From Chitinophagaceae bacterium (GTDB lineage Bacteria; Bacteroidota; Bacteroidia; Chitinophagales; Chitinophagaceae): a DNA stretch of 64,000 nt. This document shows, one piece after another, positions 33,999-42,495 of the stretch (position 1 is the first letter of the stretch; each line of letters begins with the position of its first letter). The stretch covers positions 62,001 through 126,000 of the forward strand of contig JAHBTR010000004.1 in NCBI GenBank assembly GCA_019638475.1. Reading direction: 5' to 3'. The notes under the pieces are model-generated. The model did no database searches and had not been told where the DNA came from. It worked only from the letters and a program-made list of their open reading frames with translations. A program made the position numbers and the translations under genes.

Positions 33999-34680
33999 TA
34001 ACATAGCTATTATTCCTGCACGTGGTGGCAGTAAACGTATTCCAAGAAAAAATATCAAAGAATTTTTAGGCAAACCAATTATTGCATATTCTATTCAAAC
34101 AGCCATACAAAGCAACTTGTTTAATGAAATAATGGTTTCTACAGATGATGAAGAAATAGCAACAATAGCAAAACAATATGGAGCAAAAGTTCCATCTATG
34201 CGTAGTAGTAAAAATGCTGATGATTATGCTACAACAATAGATGTGCTCAATGAAGTACTCAACTTTTATAAAAATGATAACAAGCATTTTGATTATGCTT
34301 GTTGCATTTATCCAACAGCTCCATTGGTAAACGTAGCACAGTTAAACAATGGGTTTGAAAAATTACATACCAATAAAGCAGATGCAGTTTTTCCAATAGT
34401 AGCTTTTAGTTACCCTATATGGCGTAGTGTAGAAGTTGATGAAAATGGATATACAAAAATGCTGTGGAACGAATATTTAAAATCACGTTCACAAGATTTG
34501 AAAAAAGTTTATCATGATGCAGGTCAATGGTATTGGTTTAATCCAAACAAAATAACCAACTCTTTATTTACAGATAATACAACTTCAATTATTCTTAAAG
34601 AAGATGAAGTACAAGATATAGATACACCAACCGATTGGTTATTGGCAGAAATGAAATATAAAATACTTTATCATCAATAA
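33985..34680 (+). CDS. pseF: CMP-pseudaminic acid synthetase (PseF-like)
   Basis: A 231-residue cytidylyltransferase with the N-terminal CTP-binding motif IIPARGGSKRIPRKNI and the CCIYPTAPLV region of the CMP-sugar synthetase family. It activates the nine-carbon sugar as the CMP-linked donor, the final step before transfer. Its placement directly after pseC and in the same module as pseI supports PseF over a CMP-sialic acid synthetase. The stop and the next ATG overlap by one base (TAATG). Confidence 0.9.
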   Translation: MSLFNNIAIIPARGGSKRIPRKNIKEFLGKPIIAYSIQTAIQSNLFNEIMVSTDDEEIATIAKQYGAKVPSMRSSKNADDYATTIDVLNEVLNFYKNDNKHFDYACCIYPTAPLVNVAQLNNGFEKLHTNKADAVFPIVAFSYPIWRSVEVDENGYTKMLWNEYLKSRSQDLKKVYHDAGQWYWFNPNKITNSLFTDNTTSIILKEDEVQDIDTPTDWLLAEMKYKILYHQ

Positions 34681-35243
34681 TGCGTAAGTATTTGTGTTTA
34701 CAAAAAAATGAGTTTCAATTTAAAAGCTACAAATTAGTTCCAATTCGTGATGAAGATAAGTATGTCATCATGCAATGGCGTAACGAACAGATTGATATTT
34801 TGCGTCAAAAGCAGTTACTAACTAAAGAGCATCAAGAAAACTATTTTTCAACAGTTGTTACAAATTTATTCAAGCAAGAAAAACCTCAACAAATACTTTT
34901 TAGCTTTTTAGAAAATGATACATTGATTGCTTATGGAGGATTAGTACATATTGATTGGGAAAGTAAAAATGCAGAGATTTCTTTTCTTTTATCAACAGAG
35001 TTGAATAATCAAATAAATATTTTTAAGCATAAATGGGATATTTATTTAAAGATGCTAACAGGTATTGCATTTAATGAATTAGAGTTTCACAAAATATATA
35101 CTTATGCTTATGATATTAGAGACTATTATTTTGAAGTAATGTATAAACAAAATTTTTTTAAAGAAGCTCACCTAAAAGAACATATTCTTATTAATAATAG
35201 ATTAGTAGATATTCTTATTTTATCAAAAATGAATAATGGATGA
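34680..35243 (+). CDS. pseH: GNAT-family acyltransferase (PseH-like)
   Basis: The 187-residue protein reads as a GNAT N-acetyltransferase: YKLVPIRDEDKYVIMQWRNEQI at the start, LIAYGGLVHIDWESKNAEISFLLS in the central acetyl-CoA-binding region, and FNELEFHKIYTYAYDIRDYYFEVMYKQNFFKE at the end. PseH transfers acetyl to the C4 amino group made by PseC. Sequence and position both fit, although a formyltransferase gene follows in the same module, so which acyl group ends up at this nitrogen is open. Its last bases overlap the next ATG (ATGA). Confidence 0.8.
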   Translation: MRKYLCLQKNEFQFKSYKLVPIRDEDKYVIMQWRNEQIDILRQKQLLTKEHQENYFSTVVTNLFKQEKPQQILFSFLENDTLIAYGGLVHIDWESKNAEISFLLSTELNNQINIFKHKWDIYLKMLTGIAFNELEFHKIYTYAYDIRDYYFEVMYKQNFFKEAHLKEHILINNRLVDILILSKMNNG

Positions 35244-36121
35244 ATGTTGGGTTATTAATTAGCGGACATTTGGGTAAAATTATTTTAAATGAATTATTAG
35301 CTTGTAATCATTCACTAACTTTTGTATTTACTGATTTTAATTCGAAAGAAATCATTGATACTTGCGAAAAGAATAAGATTCCACACTTTAAAGGTAATCC
35401 AAGAAATGGAAATGCAACTTCATTTATACAAACTGTTTCAACACCTGATTTATTATTATCTGTAAATTATTTGTTTATTATTGATAATGATATAATAGAT
35501 AAAACAAAGGGCTTTTCAATTAATATTCATGGTTCTTTACTTCCAAAATATAGAGGTAGAACTCCACATGTTTGGGCAATTATTAATGGAGAGAATGTAA
35601 CTGGCATAACTGCTCATATTTTAACAACAGCATGCGATGAAGGAGATATTATTTATCAAGAAAGTATAGAAATTAATAAAGATGATACAGGATATGATAT
35701 ATTGCAAAAATTCAATAGCTTTTATCCAAGTATTGTTTTTAAAATTATATCAATGGTTGAAAGGAATGAAGTAAGAAAAATTCCTCAACAACATAGTAAT
35801 GCAACCTATTTTGGTAAAAGAACACCTGAAGATGGTTTAATTAATTGGAGTTGGCACAAGGAAAGAATAAAAAATTGGGTTAGAGCACAAGCCAATCCTT
35901 ACCCTGGTGCATTTAGCTTTTATAATGGAAATAAAGTTATTATACAAAAAATTGACTTCTCAGAATTTGGATTTAATTATAATGATACAAATGGAAAAAT
36001 TTTATCTATTGATAATGGAATAATTGTAAAAACTCCTAATGGAGCAATTACCATTTCTGAATATTCATCTTCTAACAACAACATTTTTGAGATAGGAAAA
36101 AACTTTGATAATGGAAATTAA
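35240..36121 (+). CDS. Sugar N-formyltransferase (methionyl-tRNA formyltransferase-like)
   Basis: A 293-residue protein of the formyl-THF-dependent transferase family with the catalytic triad Asn95, His97 and Asp133 (SINIHGSLLPKYRGRTPHVWAI and TTACDEGDI). The C-terminal ~90 residues (INWSWHKERIKNWVRAQANPYPGAFSF) are the domain found in Fmt-like sugar formyltransferases. It should put a formyl group on an amino sugar, as ArnA-type and VioF-type enzymes do. It takes the place where pseG is often found in pse operons. It overlaps pseH by 4 bases and pseI by 11. Confidence 0.88.
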   Translation: MNVGLLISGHLGKIILNELLACNHSLTFVFTDFNSKEIIDTCEKNKIPHFKGNPRNGNATSFIQTVSTPDLLLSVNYLFIIDNDIIDKTKGFSINIHGSLLPKYRGRTPHVWAIINGENVTGITAHILTTACDEGDIIYQESIEINKDDTGYDILQKFNSFYPSIVFKIISMVERNEVRKIPQQHSNATYFGKRTPEDGLINWSWHKERIKNWVRAQANPYPGAFSFYNGNKVIIQKIDFSEFGFNYNDTNGKILSIDNGIIVKTPNGAITISEYSSSNNNIFEIGKNFDNGN

Positions 36122-37160
36122 AATAGGTAACCATATAATAAGCAATAACCATAAGCCTTTTATTATTGCTGAAATGAGTGGCAATCATAACCAATCATTA
36201 GAACGTGCTTTAGCTATTGTAGATGCTGCTGCAGAAACTGGTGTACAGGCTCTAAAATTACAAACTTATACTGCCGATACTATTACTATGAAAGGTGCTT
36301 ATACCATCAATGATAAAAACTCATTGTGGTATGGCAAAGAGTTACACGACTTATACAAAGAAGCATATACTCCTTGGGAATGGCATAAACCAATTTTTGA
36401 TAGAGCAAAAGAAAAAGGAATGTTAGCTTTTAGCTCTCCATTTGACGAAACTGCTGTAGATTTTTTAGAAAGTTTAGATGTGCCAGCATATAAAATTGCA
36501 TCATTTGAAAATACACATCATCCATTATTAAGAAAAGTTGCTGCTACTGGAAAACCTATTATTATGTCCACTGGTGTAAGTACTTTACAAGATATTCAAG
36601 AAAGTGTAGAAGTATTAGGAAATGCAGGATGTAAAGAACTAATTCTTTTAAAATGTACCAGCACTTATCCAGCAACTCCAGAAAATACCAATTTACTGAC
36701 TATACCAGACATGTTTCAAAAATATACTTGTATGATTGGCTTATCAGACCATACAATGGGTATTGGCGTTAGTATTGCTTCTGTGGCTTTAGGTGCAAGG
36801 GTTATTGAAAAACATTTTACATTAAAACGTGCAGATGGAGGTGTTGATAGTGCTTTCTCTATGGAACCAGATGAAATGAAAGCCTTAGTAATAGAAAGCG
36901 AAAAAGCATTTATAGCTTTAGGAAAAATACAATATGGTATTCAACCAGCAGAAGAAAAAAGTATATTTTTTAAACGTTCTATTTATGTAGCTAAAAATAT
37001 AAAGAGAGGAGAAGTTTTTTCTATAGACAATGTAAAAATTATTCGCCCAGCAAATGGTTTAGCACCAAAGTATTGGGACAATGTTTTAGGACAATATGCT
37101 AAAACAGATTTACAAGCTGGTAATCCATTAACAAAAGAAGATATTGAAAATTTCAGCTAA
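36111..37160 (+). CDS. pseI: Pseudaminic acid synthase (PseI)
   Basis: PseI condenses the 6-deoxy-2,4-diacylamino hexose with phosphoenolpyruvate to form pseudaminic acid. The protein has the NeuB-type TIM barrel (PFIIAEMSGNHNQSLERALAIVDAAAETGVQALKLQTYTADT) and the C-terminal SAF/antifreeze-like domain (RSIYVAKNIKRGEVFSIDNVKIIRPANGLAP). PseI-type features include LWYGKELHDLYKEAYTPWEWH. The ATG at 36111 (349 residues) is preferred to a TTG at 36105. Its acceptor must be freed from UDP by a PseG-type hydrolase that I do not find nearby. Confidence 0.94.
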   Translation: MEIKIGNHIISNNHKPFIIAEMSGNHNQSLERALAIVDAAAETGVQALKLQTYTADTITMKGAYTINDKNSLWYGKELHDLYKEAYTPWEWHKPIFDRAKEKGMLAFSSPFDETAVDFLESLDVPAYKIASFENTHHPLLRKVAATGKPIIMSTGVSTLQDIQESVEVLGNAGCKELILLKCTSTYPATPENTNLLTIPDMFQKYTCMIGLSDHTMGIGVSIASVALGARVIEKHFTLKRADGGVDSAFSMEPDEMKALVIESEKAFIALGKIQYGIQPAEEKSIFFKRSIYVAKNIKRGEVFSIDNVKIIRPANGLAPKYWDNVLGQYAKTDLQAGNPLTKEDIENFS

Positions 37161-37163
37161 ATT

Positions 37164-37233
37164 GTATAAACTAAATTCCTCAAAAATTCTATGATCAACA
37201 CAAACTTCTTCCATCACCCATCAGCAATTGTAG
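37164..37233 (+). repeat. Direct repeat, right copy: intact start of the wbpD-like gene
   Basis: This copy spans the end of the pseI spacer and the first codons of the acyltransferase gene at 37191. It matches the broken copy at 32751-32812, including more than 20 identical bases ending at the start codon. The distance between copies is about 4.4 kb, the size of the pse-like module. Confidence 0.75.
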
Positions 37234-37772
37234 ATGAAAATGCTGTGATAGGCGAAGGCACAAAAATTTGGCATTTTTCACACATCATGTCTCATTGCAC
37301 CATTGGTAAAAATTGCAATATTGGACAAAATGTTGTTGTATCGCCACAAGTAGTTTTAGGCAATAATGTTAAGGTGCAAAACAATGTCTCTATATACACA
37401 GGTGTTATTTGTGAAGATGATGTTTTCTTAGGTCCAAGTATGGTATTTACCAATGTTATCAATCCACGAAGTGCTATTGTTCGTAAAAACGAATATAAAA
37501 CTACCCATGTAAGAAAAGGGGCAAGCATTGGTGCCAATGCAACCATTGTTTGTGGCAATGAATTAGGAGCTTATTGTTTAATTGGTGCAGGAGCAGTAAT
37601 AACAAAACCTGTACCTGCTTTTGCGCTAATGGTAGGCAACCCTGCAAAGCAAATTGGTTGGGTTAGTGAGTATGGACACAGATTACATTTTAATGAAAAC
37701 AACAAAGCCATTTGCCCAGAATCTAATCAAGTATATATATTAGATAATCAGCAGGTAAAACGTATAGAGTAA
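37191..37772 (+). CDS. WbpD/WlbB-like UDP-sugar N-acetyltransferase
   Basis: A 193-residue left-handed beta-helix acyltransferase: FFHHPSAIVDENAVIGEGTKIWHFSHI, IGKNCNIGQNVVVSPQVVLGNNVKVQNNVSIYTGVICEDDVFLGPSMVFTNV and KGASIGANATIVCG. This matches the WbpD/WlbB family that acetylates the 3-amino group of UDP-2-acetamido-3-amino-2,3-dideoxyglucuronate. Partners are the WbpB-like gene at 41437 and the WbpE-like aminotransferase at 9662. A broken copy of its first codons lies 4.4 kb upstream, on the other side of the pse-like module. Confidence 0.9.
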   Translation: MINTNFFHHPSAIVDENAVIGEGTKIWHFSHIMSHCTIGKNCNIGQNVVVSPQVVLGNNVKVQNNVSIYTGVICEDDVFLGPSMVFTNVINPRSAIVRKNEYKTTHVRKGASIGANATIVCGNELGAYCLIGAGAVITKPVPAFALMVGNPAKQIGWVSEYGHRLHFNENNKAICPESNQVYILDNQQVKRIE

Positions 37773-37825
37773 AGAGTATTGTTCTTATTAGCATTTATTA
37801 AAAAACTAATTTACTACAACAAACA

Positions 37826-38830
37826 ATGATTCGTTTTGCTATTATAGGTTGTGGAAGAATATCTCAAAGACACGCAGAACACATAGCTAAAAGAGGTGTA
37901 TTGGTGGCTGTTGTAGATATTATACAAGAAAAAGCAAATGCTTTAGCCTCTCAATACAACACAAAAGCATATTACTCTGTAGAAGAATTTATCACAGCTA
38001 AACCAACAGTAGATATTGTAGCTATTTGCACACCAAATGGTTTACATGCGTTACATTCTATACAATGTTTACAAGCCCACTATCATGTACTTTGCGAAAA
38101 ACCAATGGCTATTAAAATAAGCGATTGTGTAGAAATGATAAAAGTAGCAAAAGAAAATAAACAACATTTATTTTGTATAAAACAAAATAGGTTTAACCCA
38201 CCAGTTGTAGCAGTAAAAAAAATAATTGATGAAGGCAGATTAGGAAAAATATATAGTGTGCAATTAAATTGTTTTTGGAACAGAAATGCAGACTATTACC
38301 TCAACTCTTGGAAAGGAACTAAAACATTAGATGGGGGTACTTTATTTACCCAGTTTAGTCATTTTATAGATTTATTATATTGGATGATTGGTGATGTAAC
38401 AAAAGCAAAAGCTATTACAAAAAACTATGCTCATAAAAATGATATAGAGTTTGAAGATACAGGTGCAGTATTATTAGAATTTAGTAATGGAGCTATTGGA
38501 ACAATACACTATACAGTAAATAGTTATAACAAAAACATGGAAGGTTCATTAACCATATTTGGCGAAAAAGGAACAGTAAAAATTGGTGGACAATATTTGA
38601 ATGAATTAGAATACCAGCAAATAGAAGATTATACAATAGAAAATTTACCTATTGGTAATATTGCCAATAACTATGGAGAATATCAAGGCAGCATGAGTAA
38701 TCATGATAAAGTATATGATAATGTAATAGATGTTTTACAAAACAATGCAATCATAAGTGTTAGCTCTTTTGAAGGAATGAAAACTGTAGAAATTATTGAA
38801 AAAATTTATGCAGTGGCTAATAAAGAATAA
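37826..38830 (+). CDS. Gfo/Idh/MocA family sugar oxidoreductase
   Basis: A 334-residue NAD(P)-dependent sugar dehydrogenase with the Rossmann motif FAIIGCGRISQRHAEHI and the catalytic-lysine motif CEKPMAI, followed by KQNRFNPPV. The C-terminal domain pattern (GGTLFTQFSHFIDLLYWMIGD) is also typical. It lies between the WbpD-like gene and a glycosyltransferase gene and could oxidise C3 of a UDP-sugar, but the second Gfo/Idh gene at 41437 is the closer match to WbpB. Its own substrate is not clear. Confidence 0.87.
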   Translation: MIRFAIIGCGRISQRHAEHIAKRGVLVAVVDIIQEKANALASQYNTKAYYSVEEFITAKPTVDIVAICTPNGLHALHSIQCLQAHYHVLCEKPMAIKISDCVEMIKVAKENKQHLFCIKQNRFNPPVVAVKKIIDEGRLGKIYSVQLNCFWNRNADYYLNSWKGTKTLDGGTLFTQFSHFIDLLYWMIGDVTKAKAITKNYAHKNDIEFEDTGAVLLEFSNGAIGTIHYTVNSYNKNMEGSLTIFGEKGTVKIGGQYLNELEYQQIEDYTIENLPIGNIANNYGEYQGSMSNHDKVYDNVIDVLQNNAIISVSSFEGMKTVEIIEKIYAVANKE

Positions 38831-38833
38831 ATA

Positions 38834-39733
38834 ATGAATAAACAAAACTGGCCATATACCAACCCTGTTAATCCCGAAATTTACAATAGCCAAACCGATT
38901 GGCCAAAAATTTCTATTGTAACACCAAGCTACAACCAAGGGCAATTTATAGAAGAAACCATTTTATCTGTAATAAATCAGAATTACCCCAACTTAGAATA
39001 TATTATTATTGATGGAGGTAGTACAGATAATACAGTTGAAATTATTAAAAAATATGAAGATAAAATTACTTATTGGGTAAGTGAAAAAGATAATGGTCAA
39101 GCTGATGCTATCAACAAAGGAATTGCTAAAGCAACTGGGGATTATTTTTGTTTTATTAACTCAGATGATACTTTTAACCCATTAGCCCTTAAAGAATTGG
39201 TACAATGTTTTACAATTGACAATATTGTATTAGTTTATTCTAATGTTTATAGGGTAGATGAACAAAGCAATATATTAGGCAAAATATGGGATATATCAGA
39301 TGTTGCTGAAACTGAACACCTAATTTTTAGAGGTTGTCCATTTCCCCAACCAGGGGTTATATTTCGGTTAGAAACGCTAAAAAGTATTGGCGGCATGAAT
39401 TCTAATTTACAACTATCTTTCGATTATGATTGTTTTTTAAAACTTTTTTTTCAAGGAAAATTTGCCAAAACAGAATTTGTTACTGCTAACTTTCGTACAC
39501 ATATTGCACAAAAAACATTTGTATCTTCAACAATTGAAACCAAAGAAATGCTGCACATTTTGAACCCTTATTTAAAAGATAAGAGACTTTCGCTCAAACA
39601 AAGGCAATTTTTAAAACAAGGCATTGCCGTACAATATCAACTTAGGTCAAAAATTTATAAAAAGCAAAAAAACTATATACTCTACGCTTATTACTTTGTA
39701 TTGTTTGCTGTATTGTACCTGCCTAATAAATAA
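38834..39733 (+). CDS. Glycosyltransferase family 2
   Basis: A 299-residue GT-A enzyme with WPKISIVTPSYNQGQFIEETILSV and IIIDGGSTDNTVEI at the start, then EKDNGQADAINKGIAKATGDYFCFINSDD, which carries the metal-binding DxD-type motif (NSDD). The end is hydrophobic (YILYAYYFVLFAVLYLP) and may associate with the membrane. It begins three bases after the previous stop and shares its last base with the next start (TAATG). Confidence 0.92.
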   Translation: MNKQNWPYTNPVNPEIYNSQTDWPKISIVTPSYNQGQFIEETILSVINQNYPNLEYIIIDGGSTDNTVEIIKKYEDKITYWVSEKDNGQADAINKGIAKATGDYFCFINSDDTFNPLALKELVQCFTIDNIVLVYSNVYRVDEQSNILGKIWDISDVAETEHLIFRGCPFPQPGVIFRLETLKSIGGMNSNLQLSFDYDCFLKLFFQGKFAKTEFVTANFRTHIAQKTFVSSTIETKEMLHILNPYLKDKRLSLKQRQFLKQGIAVQYQLRSKIYKKQKNYILYAYYFVLFAVLYLPNK

Positions 39734-40854
39734 TGAGTAAAAAACATACTACATGGGTAATCTGCTCTGCAGAAGGGTATATAAAAAGAGGATATGAAAC
39801 CTATACCAGAGAATTGGTTGACAATTTAAACAAAGATTATCCTAACTCTACATTGTTGGTTAGAGCAGCAGTTAAAAACAACAACGAGAGAAATACTTTA
39901 AATGTTTTAAATGTTTTAAAATTTGGTGGGACCTTAAATTCATTTCTTTCCAAAAGAATTAAGAAATTTCATCCTTATCAATCATACTATCTTCACCTAT
40001 CTGGATTTATTACTTCTTTGTTTATTCTGCTATTTTTTAAACGCCCTAAAATTGTGTATGTTGTTGAGGGAACTGTTTACAAATATCTTTTTAATTACAA
40101 GAAATATCTTAATAAAAAGTTTAAACTAATCTACTTCACAGGGGGACAACTTGTTGGCACTTTACCGGTAGATGATTCTATATATTTACATCATGTAACA
40201 CCTTGTTATATAGATACTGCAACAAAAATGGGTTTTAATAAAGAAAAACAATTTTTAATTCCCCATTTTACCAATACACAACCAAATATTTATAACAACT
40301 CCAATGTTTTAAGAAAAAAATACGGTATTAGTAATAGTGCTTTAATTGTACTTTCAGTTGGTTCTATAGACAGCATTTTTAAAAGAATGGATTATGTAAT
40401 AGAGGAATTTACTAAAGTAGAGAAAGAAAAATTTCTTATACTCTTGGGGCACAAAACAGACCAAACATTGTTAATAGAAGAAATAGCCAATAAACATTTA
40501 GCTAAAGAAGAATACTTAATGCTAACAGTACCAAAAGAAGAAATTGACCAATATTATCAATTAGCAGATATTGTTGTATCAGCTAGTTTAAGAGAGGGTT
40601 TTGGTTTAATGTATGTAGAAGCTTTGGCAAATAAAAAAGTTCCAATTGTACACGATTTTCCTGTTTCAAGATATGTGTTAGATAGTTTTGCTATTTACAG
40701 AAATTTTAATAAGCCAAATGAATTAAAAAATGCTATTGATAATTACAATGAATTGGTAAAAGAAATAAATACAGAAAATATCTATCCTTTTATTAAGGAA
40801 AGATATGCTTGGCAAAAGCAAACAACATTATATTATCAACATTTACTCAATTAA
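39733..40854 (+). CDS. Glycosyltransferase family 4
   Basis: A 373-residue GT-B protein. The C-terminal half has ALIVLSVGSIDSIFKRMDYVIEEF, FLILLGHK and the donor-binding segment IVVSASLREGFGLMYVEALANKKVPIVHD with the EX7E-type acidic pair. The N-terminal half starts HTTWVICSAEGYIKRGYETYTREL. Translation is coupled on both sides by TAATG overlaps. Confidence 0.88.
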   Translation: MSKKHTTWVICSAEGYIKRGYETYTRELVDNLNKDYPNSTLLVRAAVKNNNERNTLNVLNVLKFGGTLNSFLSKRIKKFHPYQSYYLHLSGFITSLFILLFFKRPKIVYVVEGTVYKYLFNYKKYLNKKFKLIYFTGGQLVGTLPVDDSIYLHHVTPCYIDTATKMGFNKEKQFLIPHFTNTQPNIYNNSNVLRKKYGISNSALIVLSVGSIDSIFKRMDYVIEEFTKVEKEKFLILLGHKTDQTLLIEEIANKHLAKEEYLMLTVPKEEIDQYYQLADIVVSASLREGFGLMYVEALANKKVPIVHDFPVSRYVLDSFAIYRNFNKPNELKNAIDNYNELVKEINTENIYPFIKERYAWQKQTTLYYQHLLN

Positions 40855-41393
40855 TGTTTTATCAGTTCAAATATTTCTTTTACAGAATAAGGCTTAACCT
40901 AAGAAAAATTAAAGCTTATTTTTTATTGGGGAAATTTAGTGTGGCTATTTTAGATAATGTATCTATAAAATCTAAGCCCCTTAAATCTGTAATAGGAAAT
41001 AATGTAATATTTTATGATAATTGTATTTTAGAAATTCATCCCACAGCTACCTTGTATATAGGTAATAATTGTACATTCTCTTATGGTGTAGTATTCTCGG
41101 CTTTTCAAGAAATTATTATTGGTAATGACGTAATGATTGGTGAATACTCATCTATAAGAGATACAACTCATCAATATAATATTAGAGATAAGTCAATGGT
41201 ATTTGGAAATGATACATCAATACCTATTAAAATTGGTAATAATGTTTGGATTGGTAGAGGTTGTTTAATTATGCCTGGCACTATAATAGAAGATGGAGTT
41301 GTAGTAGCTGCAAACTCTTTGGTAAAAGGAACTTTAAAAGCCAATTCAATTTATGGAGGAAATCCTGCAAAATTTATTAAGAATAGGATTTAA
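40854..41393 (+). CDS. Hexapeptide-repeat O-acyltransferase (maltose acetyltransferase-like)
   Basis: From the ATG at 40854 the protein has 179 residues; an upstream TTG at 40809 lies inside the previous gene and is less likely. It has a beta-helix of hexapeptide repeats (TATLYIGNNCTFSYGVVFSAFQEIIIGNDVMIGEYSSIRDTTH; IKIGNNVWIGRGCLIMPGTIIEDGVVVAANSLV) and the closing YGGNPAKFIKNR. It likely O-acetylates a sugar of the repeat unit. The start overlaps the previous stop as TAATG. Confidence 0.88.
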   Translation: MFYQFKYFFYRIRLNLRKIKAYFLLGKFSVAILDNVSIKSKPLKSVIGNNVIFYDNCILEIHPTATLYIGNNCTFSYGVVFSAFQEIIIGNDVMIGEYSSIRDTTHQYNIRDKSMVFGNDTSIPIKIGNNVWIGRGCLIMPGTIIEDGVVVAANSLVKGTLKANSIYGGNPAKFIKNRI

Positions 41394-41436
41394 TAAACAA
41401 TTCAGTTAAATATTTTATATCATTAATTAACCACAC

Positions 41437-42402
41437 ATGAAAACTTTTGCTCTTATTGGTGCTGCTGGTTTTATAGCACCAAGACACATGAAAGCTATTA
41501 AAGATACCAACAACAATATTGTTTGTGCATTAGACAAATTTGATAGTGTTGGTATTTTAGACAGCTATTTCCCTAACGCAGACTTTTTTACAGAGTTTGA
41601 ACGTTTTGACAGACATATAGAAAAACTTAGGCTAAACAAAACGCCCATTGATTTTGTTTCAGTGTGTTCACCAAATTATTTGCATGATGCTCATATTCGT
41701 TTTGGGCTAAGAAATAATGCAGATGTTATTTGCGAAAAACCCATTGTATTAAACCCATGGAATATTGATTCACTATCAGATTTAGAAAAGCAAACAGGAA
41801 AAAAGATTTATAACATTTTACAACTAAGATTACACCCTTCTATCATAGCTTTAAAACAAAAAGTAGCAGCCGATACTTCTGATAAAATATATGATGTGGA
41901 CTTAACTTACATCACCTCTCGTGGTAATTGGTATTATACAAGCTGGAAAGGCGATGTACATAAATCTGGAGGAATTGCCACCAACATTGGAGTACATTTT
42001 TACGATATGCTTTCTTGGATTTTTGGAGAGTTAAAACAAAACGTTGTACACCTACACGAGCATGATAGGGCAGCAGGTTATTTAGAATTTAAAAGAGCAA
42101 GGGTTCGTTGGTTTTTGAGTATAGATTATAATACTATACCTACAGAAGTTAGCAATGCAGGTAAAAGAACATTTAGAGAATTAAATATTAATGGAGAAAC
42201 TTTTGAATTTAGTGATGGCTTTACAGAGTTGCACACACATAGTTATAAAGAAATTTTAGCAGGTAATGGTTTTAGATTATCAGAGGCTAAAACTGCTGTG
42301 CAAATAGTGCATGATATTCGCAGCCAAAAACCATTAGGCTTACAAGGCAATTATCATCCTTTTGCAAAATTACCATTAAGCAAACATCCATTTGCTGTTT
42401 AA
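41437..42402 (+). CDS. wbpB: WbpB/WlbA-like UDP-N-acetylglucosaminuronate 3-dehydrogenase
   Basis: The N-terminus KTFALIGAAGFIAPRHMKAIKDT is nearly diagnostic of WbpB/WlbA, which oxidises C3 of UDP-GlcNAc uronate and hands a 3-keto product to the WbpE-type aminotransferase. The catalytic-lysine motif is CEKPIVLNPWNID, followed by ILQLRLHPSIIALK as in that family. The length of 321 is usual. The pathway partner WbpD is at 37191. The dehydrogenase WbpA is not seen in the window. Confidence 0.9.
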   Translation: MKTFALIGAAGFIAPRHMKAIKDTNNNIVCALDKFDSVGILDSYFPNADFFTEFERFDRHIEKLRLNKTPIDFVSVCSPNYLHDAHIRFGLRNNADVICEKPIVLNPWNIDSLSDLEKQTGKKIYNILQLRLHPSIIALKQKVAADTSDKIYDVDLTYITSRGNWYYTSWKGDVHKSGGIATNIGVHFYDMLSWIFGELKQNVVHLHEHDRAAGYLEFKRARVRWFLSIDYNTIPTEVSNAGKRTFRELNINGETFEFSDGFTELHTHSYKEILAGNGFRLSEAKTAVQIVHDIRSQKPLGLQGNYHPFAKLPLSKHPFAV

Positions 42403-42403
42403 A

Positions 42404-42431
42404 CCTTCCCCTCTTTTGGGAGGCAAGAGGA
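42404..42431 (+). repeat. Degenerate copy of the dispersed palindromic repeat
   Basis: CTTCCCCTCTTTTGGGAGGCAAGAGG follows the wbpB stop by one base or so and resembles the family at 8307-8337 (pyrimidine-rich arm, T run, purine-rich arm, then AGAGG). The arms pair imperfectly. Its presence inside the locus marks one of the few internal breaks between genes (94 bases). Confidence 0.5.
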
Positions 42432-42495
42432 TGTTGAAAAATTAAAATATAATAATAGTTCGTACAAACACGAAACAAGGCTTTAGTCTATAAAA

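Noticed and set aside
35240..36121. PseG UDP-sugar hydrolase
   Set aside because: This is the position where pseG is often found, but the protein has the N-x-H and D-x-G motifs of formyltransferases and lacks the GT28-like features of PseG.
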